Notes: a model not told the origin generated them from the sequence alone. 42,500 nucleotides of DNA from Clostridium sp. K13 (GCF_019734195.1 NZ_JAASHM010000002.1:1-42500); one strand, 5' to 3'. Positions 8,587 to 16,974 are shown, counted from the stretch's first letter. A program made the numbers and translations.

Positions 8587-9315
8587 ATGAAGAATAGTAA
8601 AAATAAGATATTAGCGGCTGCTGTTTGCGGAGTTATAGTAAGTTCTATTGGAACAAGTTTTGTAATTGATAATAAAAAGGAGGTAAAGGGAGAATTACCA
8701 CAAGATGTTGAAAATATTGAGATAGATAATGAGGAGATTGTTTCTGAAGAAATAGAGGGTATTGAGAAAAATATTGAAGATGAAGTAGAAAATGATACAG
8801 AGAATAGTGAAGAAATTATAGCTAGTAATGATGAAGTATCAGAAAATAGTAATAATGTTGAAAATAATAATGGGAGTAACACAATTAGCTCAATCAATGA
8901 AGTTTATACTCAAGACTCACAAAATACTACTGTAAATAATAATGCAAGTAATAGTACATCTAACAATACTATAGTTGAAGAAGGAAAAGATGAAACAAGT
9001 AATAGTGGAAATTCTAACTCAACTAACAATGATGTTGTAGAAAATACATCTAAATACAAGGATGGTACTTATTCAGGATCAGCATCAGGGTTTGCAGGAA
9101 CATTACAAGTTAATGTACAAATATCCAATGATATAATAACAAGTATCACTGTTACTAGCCATAATGATACTCCAGGTTTTGCTGATATGGCAATAGAAGA
9201 GATACCAAGTAAAATAATAGCAATTCAAAGCACTAGTGTTGATGTAGTATCAGGTGCAACGTATACTAGTAAAGGAATTATTAATGCAGTAAGTGATGCT
9301 TTAAGCAAAGCTTAG
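8587..9315 (+). CDS. Membrane-anchored FMN-binding (flavinylated) protein with long acidic linker
   Basis: This 242-aa protein has an N-terminal membrane anchor (about residues 7-27) and a long disordered acidic, Asn/Ser/Thr-rich linker (30-155). The C-terminal FMN-binding domain (about 157-242) resembles NqrC/RnfG. It carries DVVSGAT (219-225), the ApbE flavinylation motif, so T225 should carry FMN by a phosphoester bond. TPGFADMAIEEIP is also typical of the domain. There is no true lipobox; the cysteine at 14 lies within the anchor. It starts 23 bases after the importer ATPase. The first ~20 residues are nearly identical to the FMN protein at 10413, so the two are paralogues. Likely role: extracytoplasmic one-electron carrier. 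Confidence 0.87.
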   Translation: MKNSKNKILAAAVCGVIVSSIGTSFVIDNKKEVKGELPQDVENIEIDNEEIVSEEIEGIEKNIEDEVENDTENSEEIIASNDEVSENSNNVENNNGSNTISSINEVYTQDSQNTTVNNNASNSTSNNTIVEEGKDETSNSGNSNSTNNDVVENTSKYKDGTYSGSASGFAGTLQVNVQISNDIITSITVTSHNDTPGFADMAIEEIPSKIIAIQSTSVDVVSGATYTSKGIINAVSDALSKA

Positions 9316-9345
9316 TTTTGATATATATAATTAGTGAATAACAGA

Positions 9346-9368
9346 AATAAATTGCTTCGCAATTTATT
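9346..9368. repeat. Hairpin related to the end of the 23.2/38.3 kb repeat family
   Basis: AATAAATTGC and GCAATTTATT form a perfect 10-bp stem around TTC. The stretch AAATTGCTTCGCAAT plus TATTAATTAA following it also ends the repeat copy at 38316-38493 (one mismatch). It may be a remnant or solo end of that element, or act as an intercistronic hairpin between the FMN protein and the polyferredoxin gene. Confidence 0.5.
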
Positions 9369-9476
9369 AATTAAGTGCCACAAATTTGCCACAAACATGC
9401 CCAAACTTTACGGAGATTTTATTTCTACAAAACTATAAAATTTAAATATAGATAAATTATTAGGAGGGGAATAAGC

Positions 9477-10397
9477 TTGAGGCAATCTAAAATAAAACAT
9501 ATAAGATTAACAGTACAAATAATAATTTTAATTACTGTTACGGTAGCTGCTTTAAATCATTATTTAAGCACAATAGGAATAGAAATACCATGGATATCGG
9601 AAGCATTATTTCATTATATTTGTCCAGTATGTGGAGTAACTAGTATTTATCAGTTCTTTGCATCATCCACTCTTTTAGTAGTAAAGCTTAAGAGTGCTCT
9701 TGGAATAATAATAGGATTAGCAATAATGTCAGCAGTACTTTTTGGACCTATTATTTGTGGATTTATTTGTCCATTTGGAGCAATACAAGATTTATTATCA
9801 AGATTAGGGAAAAAGATATTTAAAAGAAAATATAATACATTTATTCCAAAGAAAATAGACAGTAAGCTTAAATATTTAAGATATGTTGTATTAGTATTAA
9901 CAGTGATTTTAACAGCAACTTCATCAGTTGCATTATTAGAAGCAATTAATCCTTATCATGCATATTTATCAATATTTAATAGAAAGTTTACTGTATTGGG
10001 TATTATAGGATTTGTTATATTAGTATTAATAATAGGTTTATCATTTTTTGTACAAAGACCGTGGTGTAGATATGTATGTCCATATGGAGCATTTTTAGGA
10101 TTATTTAATAAGATAAAGGTTTTTAGAGTGTTTAGAAATAAAGGGACATGTATAAGTTGTAAAAAGTGTACTAGGGAATGCCCAATGGGAATTGAGGTAC
10201 ATGAAAAAGAAGAAGTAAGAAGTTTAAGTTGTATTTCATGTATGGAATGTGTAGGAGATAAAGTATGTCCAAAGGATAATACAATTTCATTTACTTCAAA
10301 GGATAATGAAGAAGAGAATACAGATAATTTATTAAGTAGTTTTGTAGAAGATAATAACATAAAAGGTGATAAGTTCTATATTACTGATAAAAAATAG
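9477..10397 (+). CDS. NapH/NosR-like membrane polyferredoxin (4Fe-4S)
   Basis: This 306-aa protein starts at a TTG with an ideal GGAGGGG site 7 bases upstream. It has about five membrane segments, with membrane-proximal cysteine motifs CPVCG (49-53), CGFICPFG (94-101) and WCRYVCPYG (196-204), as in NapH/NosR/RdxA proteins. A cytoplasmic tail follows with two ferredoxin-type clusters: C225, C228, C231, C235 and C252, C255, C258, C264 (the last spacing is CxxCxxCxxxxxC). The family moves electrons from cytoplasmic or membrane donors across the membrane. Two FMN-binding proteins flank it and an ApbE gene follows, so it probably reduces the covalent flavins outside. The terminal acceptor is not known; haem or ferric iron is suggested by position only. 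Confidence 0.86.
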   Translation: MRQSKIKHIRLTVQIIILITVTVAALNHYLSTIGIEIPWISEALFHYICPVCGVTSIYQFFASSTLLVVKLKSALGIIIGLAIMSAVLFGPIICGFICPFGAIQDLLSRLGKKIFKRKYNTFIPKKIDSKLKYLRYVVLVLTVILTATSSVALLEAINPYHAYLSIFNRKFTVLGIIGFVILVLIIGLSFFVQRPWCRYVCPYGAFLGLFNKIKVFRVFRNKGTCISCKKCTRECPMGIEVHEKEEVRSLSCISCMECVGDKVCPKDNTISFTSKDNEEENTDNLLSSFVEDNNIKGDKFYITDKK

Positions 10398-10412
10398 AGG
10401 GAGTGGGTTAAA

Positions 10413-10970
10413 ATGAAAAATAGTAGAAATAAAATTGTGGCAGCAGCTGTTTGTGGAGTTATTACAGGAGCTGTAGGAACTAGTGTAATTGGCAATTTTC
10501 AAGCAAATAATCAAATTAATTCTCAAGTAGCTAATAGTAACAATACTGACTCATTTTCTAATGGAAGTAATGGCTCAAGTGAAAGTTTTACACAAAATTA
10601 TGGAGGTAGACCAGTAAGAGGAAATGCTGGTAAGGGCGATCATCATAAAGGAGAAACTTCTTTAGATAGTACAGAAGGTGTTGATGTTACAAGTGGACAA
10701 TATGCCGATGGAACTTACTATGGAACTTCATCTGGATACTCTTTAGGATTAAAGGTAGAAGTAACTATATCAAACGGGCAAATTTCAGATGTCCAAGTAG
10801 TTAGTCATAATGAAACACCAGGATTTTGTGAGAGGGCTATTGAAACAGTACCATCAGAAATAGTATCAGCACAAAGTACAAATGTAGATACGGTATCAGG
10901 TGCAACATATACAAGTATAGGAATAATAAATGCTGTAAATGATGCTTTAAGTAATTTACAAAATTCTTAA
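10413..10970 (+). CDS. Membrane-anchored FMN-binding (flavinylated) protein, paralogue 2
   Basis: This 185-aa protein has an anchor (about 7-28) nearly identical to that of the protein at 8587, an Asn/Ser-rich linker (30-95) containing a short basic/His stretch (GKGDHHKG), and a C-terminal FMN-binding domain (about 98-185). The flavinylation motif is DTVSGAT (159-165), with T165 the predicted FMN site, and TPGFCERAIETVP precedes it. The linker is about 60 residues shorter and much less acidic than in the paralogue, so the flavin should sit closer to the membrane. It starts 16 bases after the polyferredoxin stop, behind AGGGAG, in one transcription unit with it. Confidence 0.88.
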   Translation: MKNSRNKIVAAAVCGVITGAVGTSVIGNFQANNQINSQVANSNNTDSFSNGSNGSSESFTQNYGGRPVRGNAGKGDHHKGETSLDSTEGVDVTSGQYADGTYYGTSSGYSLGLKVEVTISNGQISDVQVVSHNETPGFCERAIETVPSEIVSAQSTNVDTVSGATYTSIGIINAVNDALSNLQNS

Positions 10971-11043
10971 TAAAAAATAATATAACTAATACTAGATAAT
11001 GAAATGAATACTTATAGATAAGTTATATAGGAGTGATAATTAT

Positions 11044-12012
11044 ATGAAAGGTTTTTTTGAAAAAGAAGACTTTATATTTAGTACCAGAGTTAAGCAAAAA
11101 ATAGGCTATAAAGAAAATAATTTATTTGAAATAGAGAAAATAGCAGATAAAGCAACTTTAATTATGAATGAATTTGAAGAAAGATTAAGTTTTTTTAAAG
11201 AAAATAGTGAGGTAAATATATTAAATAAAAGTACATCTAAGGGTTTTACTAGAGTTTCAGTTGATACTTTTGAGATATTAAAAAAATCAAGCTATTATTC
11301 TAAATTAACTAATGGTATTTTTGATATAACTATAGCTCCTTTAGTTAAAGAATGGGCAATTAATAGTAATAAGCCTAATATTTTAAGTAATAATAGAGTT
11401 AAAGAGTTACTTAGTTTAGTTGATTATGAAGATGTTATACTAAATGAAGTTAATTCATCAGTTATGTTATTAAGAGAAAAACAAAAAATAGATTTAGGTG
11501 GTATTGCAAAAGGTTATATTGCAGATCAAATAATAGAATTTTATAAAAATAATAATATAGAATCAGCTATAATAAATATAGGTGGAAATATAAAGGTTTT
11601 AGGAAGAAAAAATAAAGAAGAATTATGGAATGTTGGAATATTTGAGCCTAAAAAACATAGTGAAAATATTATTTGTTCTGTTGAGGTTGAAAATAAATCA
11701 ATAGTTACATCAGGTGGATATGAGAGGGCATTTGTATATAATAATGAATTATATTGTCATATATTAAATGCTAAAACTGGTTATCCTGTTAAATCTGATT
11801 TAAAATCAATAACTATAGTAAGTACTTCATCTATTGAAGGTGATGCACTTTCTACACCATTATTCATTATGGGAAAAGATAAAGCTTATGAATTTATGAA
11901 AAAAAATAATATTAGTGGAATAATGGTTACAGATAAGAATGAAATAATACTTACTAAAGATTTATTGGAAGGATTTAAATTATTTGAAAATTATAAAGTA
12001 TTAGCTTTTTAA
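11044..12012 (+). CDS. apbE: ApbE family FAD:protein FMN transferase
   Basis: This 322-aa enzyme transfers FMN from FAD to a threonine of target proteins. Visible motifs are NILNKSTSKGF-type N-terminal sequence, GIFDITIAPLVKEW, IDLGGIAKGYIADQI, INIGGNIKVLG, VTSGGYERAF, HILNAKTGYPV and the metal-site region STSSIEGDALSTPLFIMG. It is shorter than lipoprotein ApbE proteins and the N terminus (MKGFFEKEDF) has no signal peptide or lipobox, so it seems cytoplasmic. Its targets are almost surely the two FMN-binding proteins upstream. The start has a GGAG site 10 bases away, and the gene ends in a strong terminator that closes the haem/flavin block. Confidence 0.92.
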   Translation: MKGFFEKEDFIFSTRVKQKIGYKENNLFEIEKIADKATLIMNEFEERLSFFKENSEVNILNKSTSKGFTRVSVDTFEILKKSSYYSKLTNGIFDITIAPLVKEWAINSNKPNILSNNRVKELLSLVDYEDVILNEVNSSVMLLREKQKIDLGGIAKGYIADQIIEFYKNNNIESAIINIGGNIKVLGRKNKEELWNVGIFEPKKHSENIICSVEVENKSIVTSGGYERAFVYNNELYCHILNAKTGYPVKSDLKSITIVSTSSIEGDALSTPLFIMGKDKAYEFMKKNNISGIMVTDKNEIILTKDLLEGFKLFENYKVLAF

Positions 12013-12035
12013 GAATAGTAAAAAATTAAAATAAG

Positions 12036-12072
12036 GGCTCTTATATCAAAGTCTGATATAAGAGTCTTTTCT
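12036..12072. terminator. Bidirectional terminator after apbE
   Basis: CTCTTATATCA (12038-12048) and TGATATAAGAG (12054-12064) form a perfect 11-bp stem followed by TCTTTTCTTT. Convergent genes use it from both sides. Confidence 0.87.
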
Positions 12073-12147
12073 TTATATTAAATTAAGATAGTTAAAAAAT
12101 TCCAATTAAATTTAAATAGTATTATTCTTTTTTATAAAGTGAAATAA

Positions 12148-12327
12148 TTATAAGTCATCTACATCTTGCTCTTCACCATATCTAACTGTACCTTCTGAAC
12201 TAAAGCTATCATTAGGGTCTTTTTCTATAAAGTATCCATCATTAGGTTCTTTAGATTTTTTTGCACACTTTGTACAAGATTCCATTTGAACATTAGTTAA
12301 ATCATTTATTTTTTTCATTTTACTCAT
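12148..12327 (-). CDS. Small 59-aa CxxC protein of unknown function
   Basis: A complete short gene on the minus strand encodes 59 residues starting MSKMKKINDL and ending EEQDVDDL. It has one CTKC pair (residues 18-21), a lysine-rich segment after it, and a strongly acidic C-terminal half (FIEKDPNDSF, EEQDVDDL). AAAGGAG lies a few bases upstream of the ATG, and codon use matches the neighbours, which supports real coding. CxxC could bind zinc or act in redox, but a lone pair proves neither. It is divergent from the sigma-54 regulator and shares its upstream region. I do not recognise the family. Confidence 0.65.
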   Translation of the reverse strand: MSKMKKINDLTNVQMESCTKCAKKSKEPNDGYFIEKDPNDSFSSEGTVRYGEEQDVDDL

Positions 12328-12455
12328 TATTAGGACTCCTTTATAAGTATGATTATATACTTAGTATTACTAAAAATAATAATATATATGAAAATATATA
12401 ATTACATTTTATGTATAAAAAGGTAAAATTAAATAAAGGGGTTTGAGGTAAGTAA

Positions 12456-14225
12456 ATGGAGGGTACAATGAGATTAATAAGATTAAATGATATAAAGGAA
12501 TATTTACAGTCTTATGCAGATGCTATTTCTAATATATTAAAAATAGATGTTGAAATAGTTGATGAGAATTTAAATAGGATTATTGGCACTGGAGTTTATG
12601 AAGAGAAAATAGGGATTAATATAAAAAAGAATGGATTAGTTTATTCAGAAACATTAAGAACAAGAAAAATGCAAGTTATTGAGAATCCAGGTAAAAATAA
12701 ATTATGTAAGAAATGTATAGATAAAGATAATTGTTTAGAAAAAATGGAGATAAGCTATCCAATTTATTATGGGGAAGATACTTTTGGAGTTATAGGCTTA
12801 GTGTGTACAACTGATAAACAAAAACAAAGATTGAGGGAAAATTTTAACAGCATAATTGCTTTCATAGGACATATGTCAGAATTAATTTCTGCAAAAATTA
12901 TTGAGCAAAATGAAGAAATGATGCAGAGAAAAAATTTAGTGTTTCTAAAACAAATAATTAATTCAGTAAATGATGGAGTAATTGTTATAAAAAATAATAA
13001 CATAATAAGTAGTATAAATTTAAAAGGAGTAAAGGAATTAGCCATTAATACAAATATTGTTGGACAAAGCATTAAAATAGAGTTAACAGGAGATTACTTT
13101 CAAGAATCACAAATTTATATTATAGAAATAAATGAAAAGAAATATGAGGTTGTTGGAAGGTTAATACCAAGTACTACTAACTTGGAGGATTATAATAGTG
13201 TATTAATTTTTAATAAGTTAAAAAAGATAAAGGAAGAAGCAATTACATTAACTTATGGAATAAATAAAACAAATATATTTTCAATTTTAGGTGACTCTAA
13301 AGAAATGATGATTTTAAAGAGTAAAATAAAAAAAATTAGCAATTCGACTTCAACTGTTTTAATTACAGGTGAGAGTGGAACTGGAAAAGAATTGGTAGCA
13401 AGGGCTATTCATTGTGAAGGAAATAGAAAAGATAAACCTTTTATTGCAATTAATTGTGCTGCAATACCAGATACTTTATTAGAAAGTGAGCTTTTTGGAT
13501 ATGATAAGGGAGCTTTTTCAGGTGCAAATTCTAATGGTAGAATTGGAAAATTTGAATTAGCAAATAAGGGTGTTATTTTTTTAGATGAAATAGGAGATAT
13601 GCCATTATATTTACAAGTAAAACTATTAAGAGTATTACAAGAAAAAACAATAGTAAGAATAGGTTCTAATAAATTAATTTCTTTAGATTTAAGAGTTATA
13701 GCGGCTACTAATAAGGATTTAAAGGAATTAGTTAGAAAGGGAAAATTCAGAGAAGATTTATATTACAGACTAAATGTTATACCAATAGAAATTCCGCCAT
13801 TAAGAGAACGAAAGGGGGATTTAGAATTATTACTTAATTCATTAATAGATAAATATAATATTGAATTTAACAAATCAGTATATTTAATAGAAGATAATGT
13901 TTTAGAGATGTTTAAAAAGTATAAATGGTATGGAAATATAAGAGAGTTAGAAAATGTAGTTGAATTTATGGTAAATTTATGTGACGAAAGAGGTATAATT
14001 AATGATACCATGTTACCACAATCATTTATAGAAAGTTTTCATGAACAAATGGGATTAGAAGAAAAATATGATGATAGTATAAAAGATATAATTCCATTAA
14101 AAGATATTGAAAAAATATATATAAAAAAGGCTCTTGAAATATATGGTGATACAACTGAAGGTAAAAAATTAGCAGCAAAAAAATTAGGAATTGGTATTGC
14201 AACATTATATAGAAAATTAGAATAA
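12456..14225 (+). CDS. Sigma-54-dependent enhancer-binding regulator of the purine cluster (YgeV-like position)
   Basis: This 589-aa regulator has an N-terminal PocR/GAF-like sensor (about 10-150) with cysteines C84, C87 and C93, and a PAS-like segment (160-260). The AAA+ domain spans about 277-500, with Walker A GESGTGKE (305-312), the sigma-54 contact loop GAFSGA (352-357, the Ser variant of GAFTGA) and Walker B VIFLDEIGD. A Fis-type helix-turn-helix closes the protein (DTTEGKKLAAKKLGIGIATLYRKL). It should bind upstream sites and activate the -24/-12 promoter 220 bases past its stop. ATG codons at 12456 and 12468 both have good ribosome sites (GAGG and GGAGGG), so the start is open. A purine intermediate as signal is a guess from context. 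Confidence 0.92.
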   Translation: MEGTMRLIRLNDIKEYLQSYADAISNILKIDVEIVDENLNRIIGTGVYEEKIGINIKKNGLVYSETLRTRKMQVIENPGKNKLCKKCIDKDNCLEKMEISYPIYYGEDTFGVIGLVCTTDKQKQRLRENFNSIIAFIGHMSELISAKIIEQNEEMMQRKNLVFLKQIINSVNDGVIVIKNNNIISSINLKGVKELAINTNIVGQSIKIELTGDYFQESQIYIIEINEKKYEVVGRLIPSTTNLEDYNSVLIFNKLKKIKEEAITLTYGINKTNIFSILGDSKEMMILKSKIKKISNSTSTVLITGESGTGKELVARAIHCEGNRKDKPFIAINCAAIPDTLLESELFGYDKGAFSGANSNGRIGKFELANKGVIFLDEIGDMPLYLQVKLLRVLQEKTIVRIGSNKLISLDLRVIAATNKDLKELVRKGKFREDLYYRLNVIPIEIPPLRERKGDLELLLNSLIDKYNIEFNKSVYLIEDNVLEMFKKYKWYGNIRELENVVEFMVNLCDERGIINDTMLPQSFIESFHEQMGLEEKYDDSIKDIIPLKDIEKIYIKKALEIYGDTTEGKKLAAKKLGIGIATLYRKLE

Positions 14226-14229
14226 TAAT

Positions 14230-14256
14230 AAAAGTTTATCAAAATGATAACTTTTT
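14230..14256 (+). terminator. Terminator of the sigma-54 regulator gene, also carrying the 15-bp motif
   Basis: AAAAGTTTATCA pairs with TGATAACTTTT (one bulge) followed by TTATTA. The hairpin contains TTATCAAAATGATAA at 14236-14250, the same 15-mer as in the palindrome downstream. Confidence 0.7.
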
Positions 14257-14291
14257 ATTAGTTTAATAGAATTAATTAGGATAACACTATG

Positions 14292-14345
14292 TTTACCCCA
14301 ATTATCAAAATGATAATTTATTATCATTTTGATAATTGGGGTAAA
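14292..14345. promoter_or_regulatory. Perfect 25-bp inverted repeat, candidate enhancer (UAS) for the sigma-54 regulator
   Basis: The left arm 14292-14316 and right arm 14321-14345 are exact reverse complements around TTTA. Each arm holds TTATCAAAATGATAA, itself nearly palindromic (14302-14316; inverted at 14321-14335). The motif centres lie roughly 140-230 bases upstream of the predicted start of transcription, the usual range for enhancer-binding proteins. It could also fold as a stem loop, but no T run follows directly. Confidence 0.65.
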
Positions 14346-14442
14346 TTTTAGCCTAAAATAAATAAAAAACTAATATAAATAGCATTGTTTTTAAATGTAT
14401 TTTTTGGAAAAAGTAAAATTTATGCTTAAAATTAAAAATATT

Positions 14443-14460
14443 TTGGCATAGTTATTGCTA
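14443..14460 (+). promoter_or_regulatory. Sigma-54 (-24/-12) promoter for the purine cluster
   Basis: TTGGCATAGTTATTGCTA matches the TTGGCAC-N5-TTGCA/T consensus. The GG (14445-14446) and GC (14457-14458) are separated by exactly ten bases, the strict spacing. Transcription would start near 14470, leaving a ~45-base leader before ygeY. The upstream gene encodes a sigma-54 activator. Confidence 0.85.
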
Positions 14461-14516
14461 TAAATATTAGTGTAATGATTTAGTACAAAATTTATTTGAA
14501 GTAGTGGGAGGGTATT

Positions 14517-15716
14517 ATGGATTTTAAATCAATTAAGTTACAAGCAGAAGGGTATGAAAATAGTATGACTAAGTTCTTAAGGGACTTAATAGCAATACCA
14601 GGAGAAAGTTGTGGAGAAAAAGGTGTTATAAATAGAATTGCTGAAGAAATGGAAATGCTAGGTTTTGATAAGGTTGAAATTGATGGAATGGGTAATATAT
14701 TAGGTTATATGGGTACTGGAAAAACATTAATAGGATATGATGCTCATATTGATACAGTTGGACTTGGAGAATTAAGTAATTGGAATTTTGACCCATATAA
14801 GGGGTATGAAACTGATGAAGAAATAGGAGGTCGTGGTGCATCAGACCAACTTGGAGGAATTGTATCAGCAACTTATGGAGCAAAAATAATGAAGGATTTA
14901 GGTCTTTTAAGTGATGAATATACTGTATTAGTAACAGGAACTGTTCAAGAGGAAGACTGTGATGGTCTATGTTGGCAATATATATATAATGAAGATAAGG
15001 TGAGACCAGAATTTGTAGTAATTACAGAACCTACTAATGGAAATATTTATAGAGGTCAACGTGGACGTATGGAAATAAGAGTTGAAGTTAAGGGAATATC
15101 TTGTCATGGATCTGCACCAGAACGTGGAGATAATGCAATTTATAAAATGGCAGATATACTTCAAGAAGTAAGAGTATTAAATGATAATCTTCATTATGAT
15201 GAATTTTTAGGTAAAGGAACTGTTACTGTTTCTGAAATATTCTTTAATTCACCATCACGTTGTGCAGTAGCAGATATGTGTGCAATATCATTAGATAGGC
15301 GCTTAACAGACGGAGAAACATATCAATCAGCTTTAGAGGAAGTAAGAAATTTACCATTTGTAAAGAAATATAAGGCTGAAGTTTCAATGTATAAATATGA
15401 GAGACCAAGCTATACAGATCTTGTATATCCAACTGATTGTTATTTCCCAACTTGGGTAATACCAGCAGAAGCACCAGCAACTAAGGCTATGGTTGAAGCA
15501 TATAAAGGAATGTATGGTGAACCAAAGGTTGATAAATGGACATTCTCAACTAATGGAGTTTCTATAATGGGTAGATTTGGAATACCATGTATAGGATTTG
15601 GACCAGGAAAAGAAGAGGAAGCTCATGCTCCTAACGAAAAGACTTGGAAGGCAGATTTAGTAAGATGTGCTGCAGTTTATGCTGCTATGCCAACTATTTA
15701 TTGTAGAGAGAAATAG
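14517..15716 (+). CDS. ygeY: YgeY family M20 metallohydrolase
   Basis: This 399-aa M20 (dipeptidase/deacylase) family enzyme is of the YgeY type. Metal-site motifs are in order: [12 protein letters not shown] (first His/Asp), [10 protein letters not shown] (bridging Asp), [12 protein letters not shown] (catalytic Glu-Glu), ITEPTNG (Asp/Glu region) and EAHAPNEK (last His). A lid/dimer domain lies between about 180 and 295 ([15 protein letters not shown]). It is first after the sigma-54 promoter and next to ygeW and dpaL, so it probably hydrolyses an ureido or amide intermediate of purine breakdown leading to 2,3-diaminopropionate. The older 'selenium metabolism' label of this family comes from gene context. 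A GGGAGGG site supports the start. Confidence 0.9.
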   Translation: MDFKSIKLQAEGYENSMTKFLRDLIAIPGESCGEKGVINRIAEEMEMLGFDKVEIDGMGNILGYMGTGKTLIGYDAHIDTVGLGELSNWNFDPYKGYETDEEIGGRGASDQLGGIVSATYGAKIMKDLGLLSDEYTVLVTGTVQEEDCDGLCWQYIYNEDKVRPEFVVITEPTNGNIYRGQRGRMEIRVEVKGISCHGSAPERGDNAIYKMADILQEVRVLNDNLHYDEFLGKGTVTVSEIFFNSPSRCAVADMCAISLDRRLTDGETYQSALEEVRNLPFVKKYKAEVSMYKYERPSYTDLVYPTDCYFPTWVIPAEAPATKAMVEAYKGMYGEPKVDKWTFSTNGVSIMGRFGIPCIGFGPGKEEEAHAPNEKTWKADLVRCAAVYAAMPTIYCREK

Positions 15717-15756
15717 TTAAAATTTTAAATAATAGGAATAAAGGGAGAGATATAAA

Positions 15757-16950
15757 ATGGGATTAATGGATAAATATATTAAAGAATTAAATGAATTAAG
15801 CTTTGAAAATATGTATAATGACGACTTTTTATTAACTTGGGAGAAGTCTGAAGATGAATTAAAGGCTGTATTTACAATTGCTGAAGCTTTAAGAGATTTA
15901 AGAAAAAATAATATTTCATCAAGAATTTTTGATAGTGGTTTAGGAATTTCATTATTTAGAGATAATTCAACTAGAACAAGATTTAGCTTTGCATCAGCTT
16001 GTAATTTACTTGGACTTGAAGTTCAAGATCTAGACGAAGGAAAATCTCAAATTGCTCATGGTGAAACTGTAAGAGAAACTGCAAATATGATTTCATTTAT
16101 GGCAGATATAATTGGAATTAGAGATGACATGTATATAGGTAAAGGTAATACTTATATGAGAGAAGTATCAGAAGCTGTTAGAGAAGGTCATGAAGATGGA
16201 TGTTTAGAGCAAGTTCCTACTTTAGTTAACTTGCAATGTGACATAGATCATCCTACTCAAGTAATGGCAGATACATTACACCTAATAAATGAATTTGGTG
16301 GAATAGAAAATTTAAAGGGAAAGAAAGTAGCCATGACTTGGGCATATTCTCCTTCTTATGGAAAACCATTATCAGTACCTCAAGGTGTAATAGGATTATT
16401 AACTAGATTTGGAATGGATGTTGTACTTGCTCATCCTGAGGGATATGAAGTAATGGGAGAAGTTGAAGAAATAGCAATGAAAAATGTAAAGGAGTCAGGT
16501 GGATCATTTACAAAAACAAATTCTATGGAAGAAGCATTTAAGGATGCGGATGTAGTATATCCAAAGAGCTGGGCTCCATTTAGTGCTATGGAAAAACGTA
16601 CAGATTTATATGCTAAAGGTGATAGTGAAGGTATTAAAGCTCTAGAAAAAGAGCTATTAGCACAAAATGCAAATTATAAGGACTGGGAATGTACTGAAGA
16701 ATTAATGAAGACAACAAAGGATGGAAAAGCAATATATTTACACTGCTTACCAGCAGATATAACAGGAGTAAGCTGTGAAGAAGGAGAAGTAGAAGCTTCA
16801 GTATTTGATAGATATAGAACATCATTATATAAAGAAGCTAGTTTTAAGCCATATGTTATTGCTGCAATGATTTTCCTAAGTAAAATTAAAAATCCACAAG
16901 AAACTTTAAAAAGTCTTGAGGAAAAGGGAAAGGAACGTCAAAGTAAATAA
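15757..16950 (+). CDS. ygeW: YgeW family carbamoyltransferase
   Basis: This 397-aa aspartate/ornithine carbamoyltransferase paralogue (knotted fold) has the carbamoyl phosphate loop NSTRTRFSF (about 70-78), HGETVRETA, DHPTQVMAD in place of the HPxQ motif, and HCLPAD near the C terminus. The family's usual length is about 395 aa. Its physiological partner is not ornithine; next to carbamate kinase it most likely runs in the phosphorolytic direction, splitting an ureido compound to an amine and carbamoyl phosphate. Forty bases separate it from ygeY. The hairpin after it may shape relative expression of the next gene. Confidence 0.93.
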   Translation: MGLMDKYIKELNELSFENMYNDDFLLTWEKSEDELKAVFTIAEALRDLRKNNISSRIFDSGLGISLFRDNSTRTRFSFASACNLLGLEVQDLDEGKSQIAHGETVRETANMISFMADIIGIRDDMYIGKGNTYMREVSEAVREGHEDGCLEQVPTLVNLQCDIDHPTQVMADTLHLINEFGGIENLKGKKVAMTWAYSPSYGKPLSVPQGVIGLLTRFGMDVVLAHPEGYEVMGEVEEIAMKNVKESGGSFTKTNSMEEAFKDADVVYPKSWAPFSAMEKRTDLYAKGDSEGIKALEKELLAQNANYKDWECTEELMKTTKDGKAIYLHCLPADITGVSCEEGEVEASVFDRYRTSLYKEASFKPYVIAAMIFLSKIKNPQETLKSLEEKGKERQSK

Positions 16951-16974
16951 ATTAAATAATCAATTTATAACTGG

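Noticed and set aside
8538..8897. Minus-strand open frame opposite the acidic linker of the FMN protein
   Set aside because: Its Ser/Phe/Ile-rich composition is the complement of Glu/Asn codons; the plus-strand gene is well supported.
14292..14345. Perfect palindrome as a plain transcription terminator
   Set aside because: A separate terminator already ends the regulator gene at 14230-14256, no T run follows, and the repeated 15-mer with a sigma-54 promoter fits an enhancer better.
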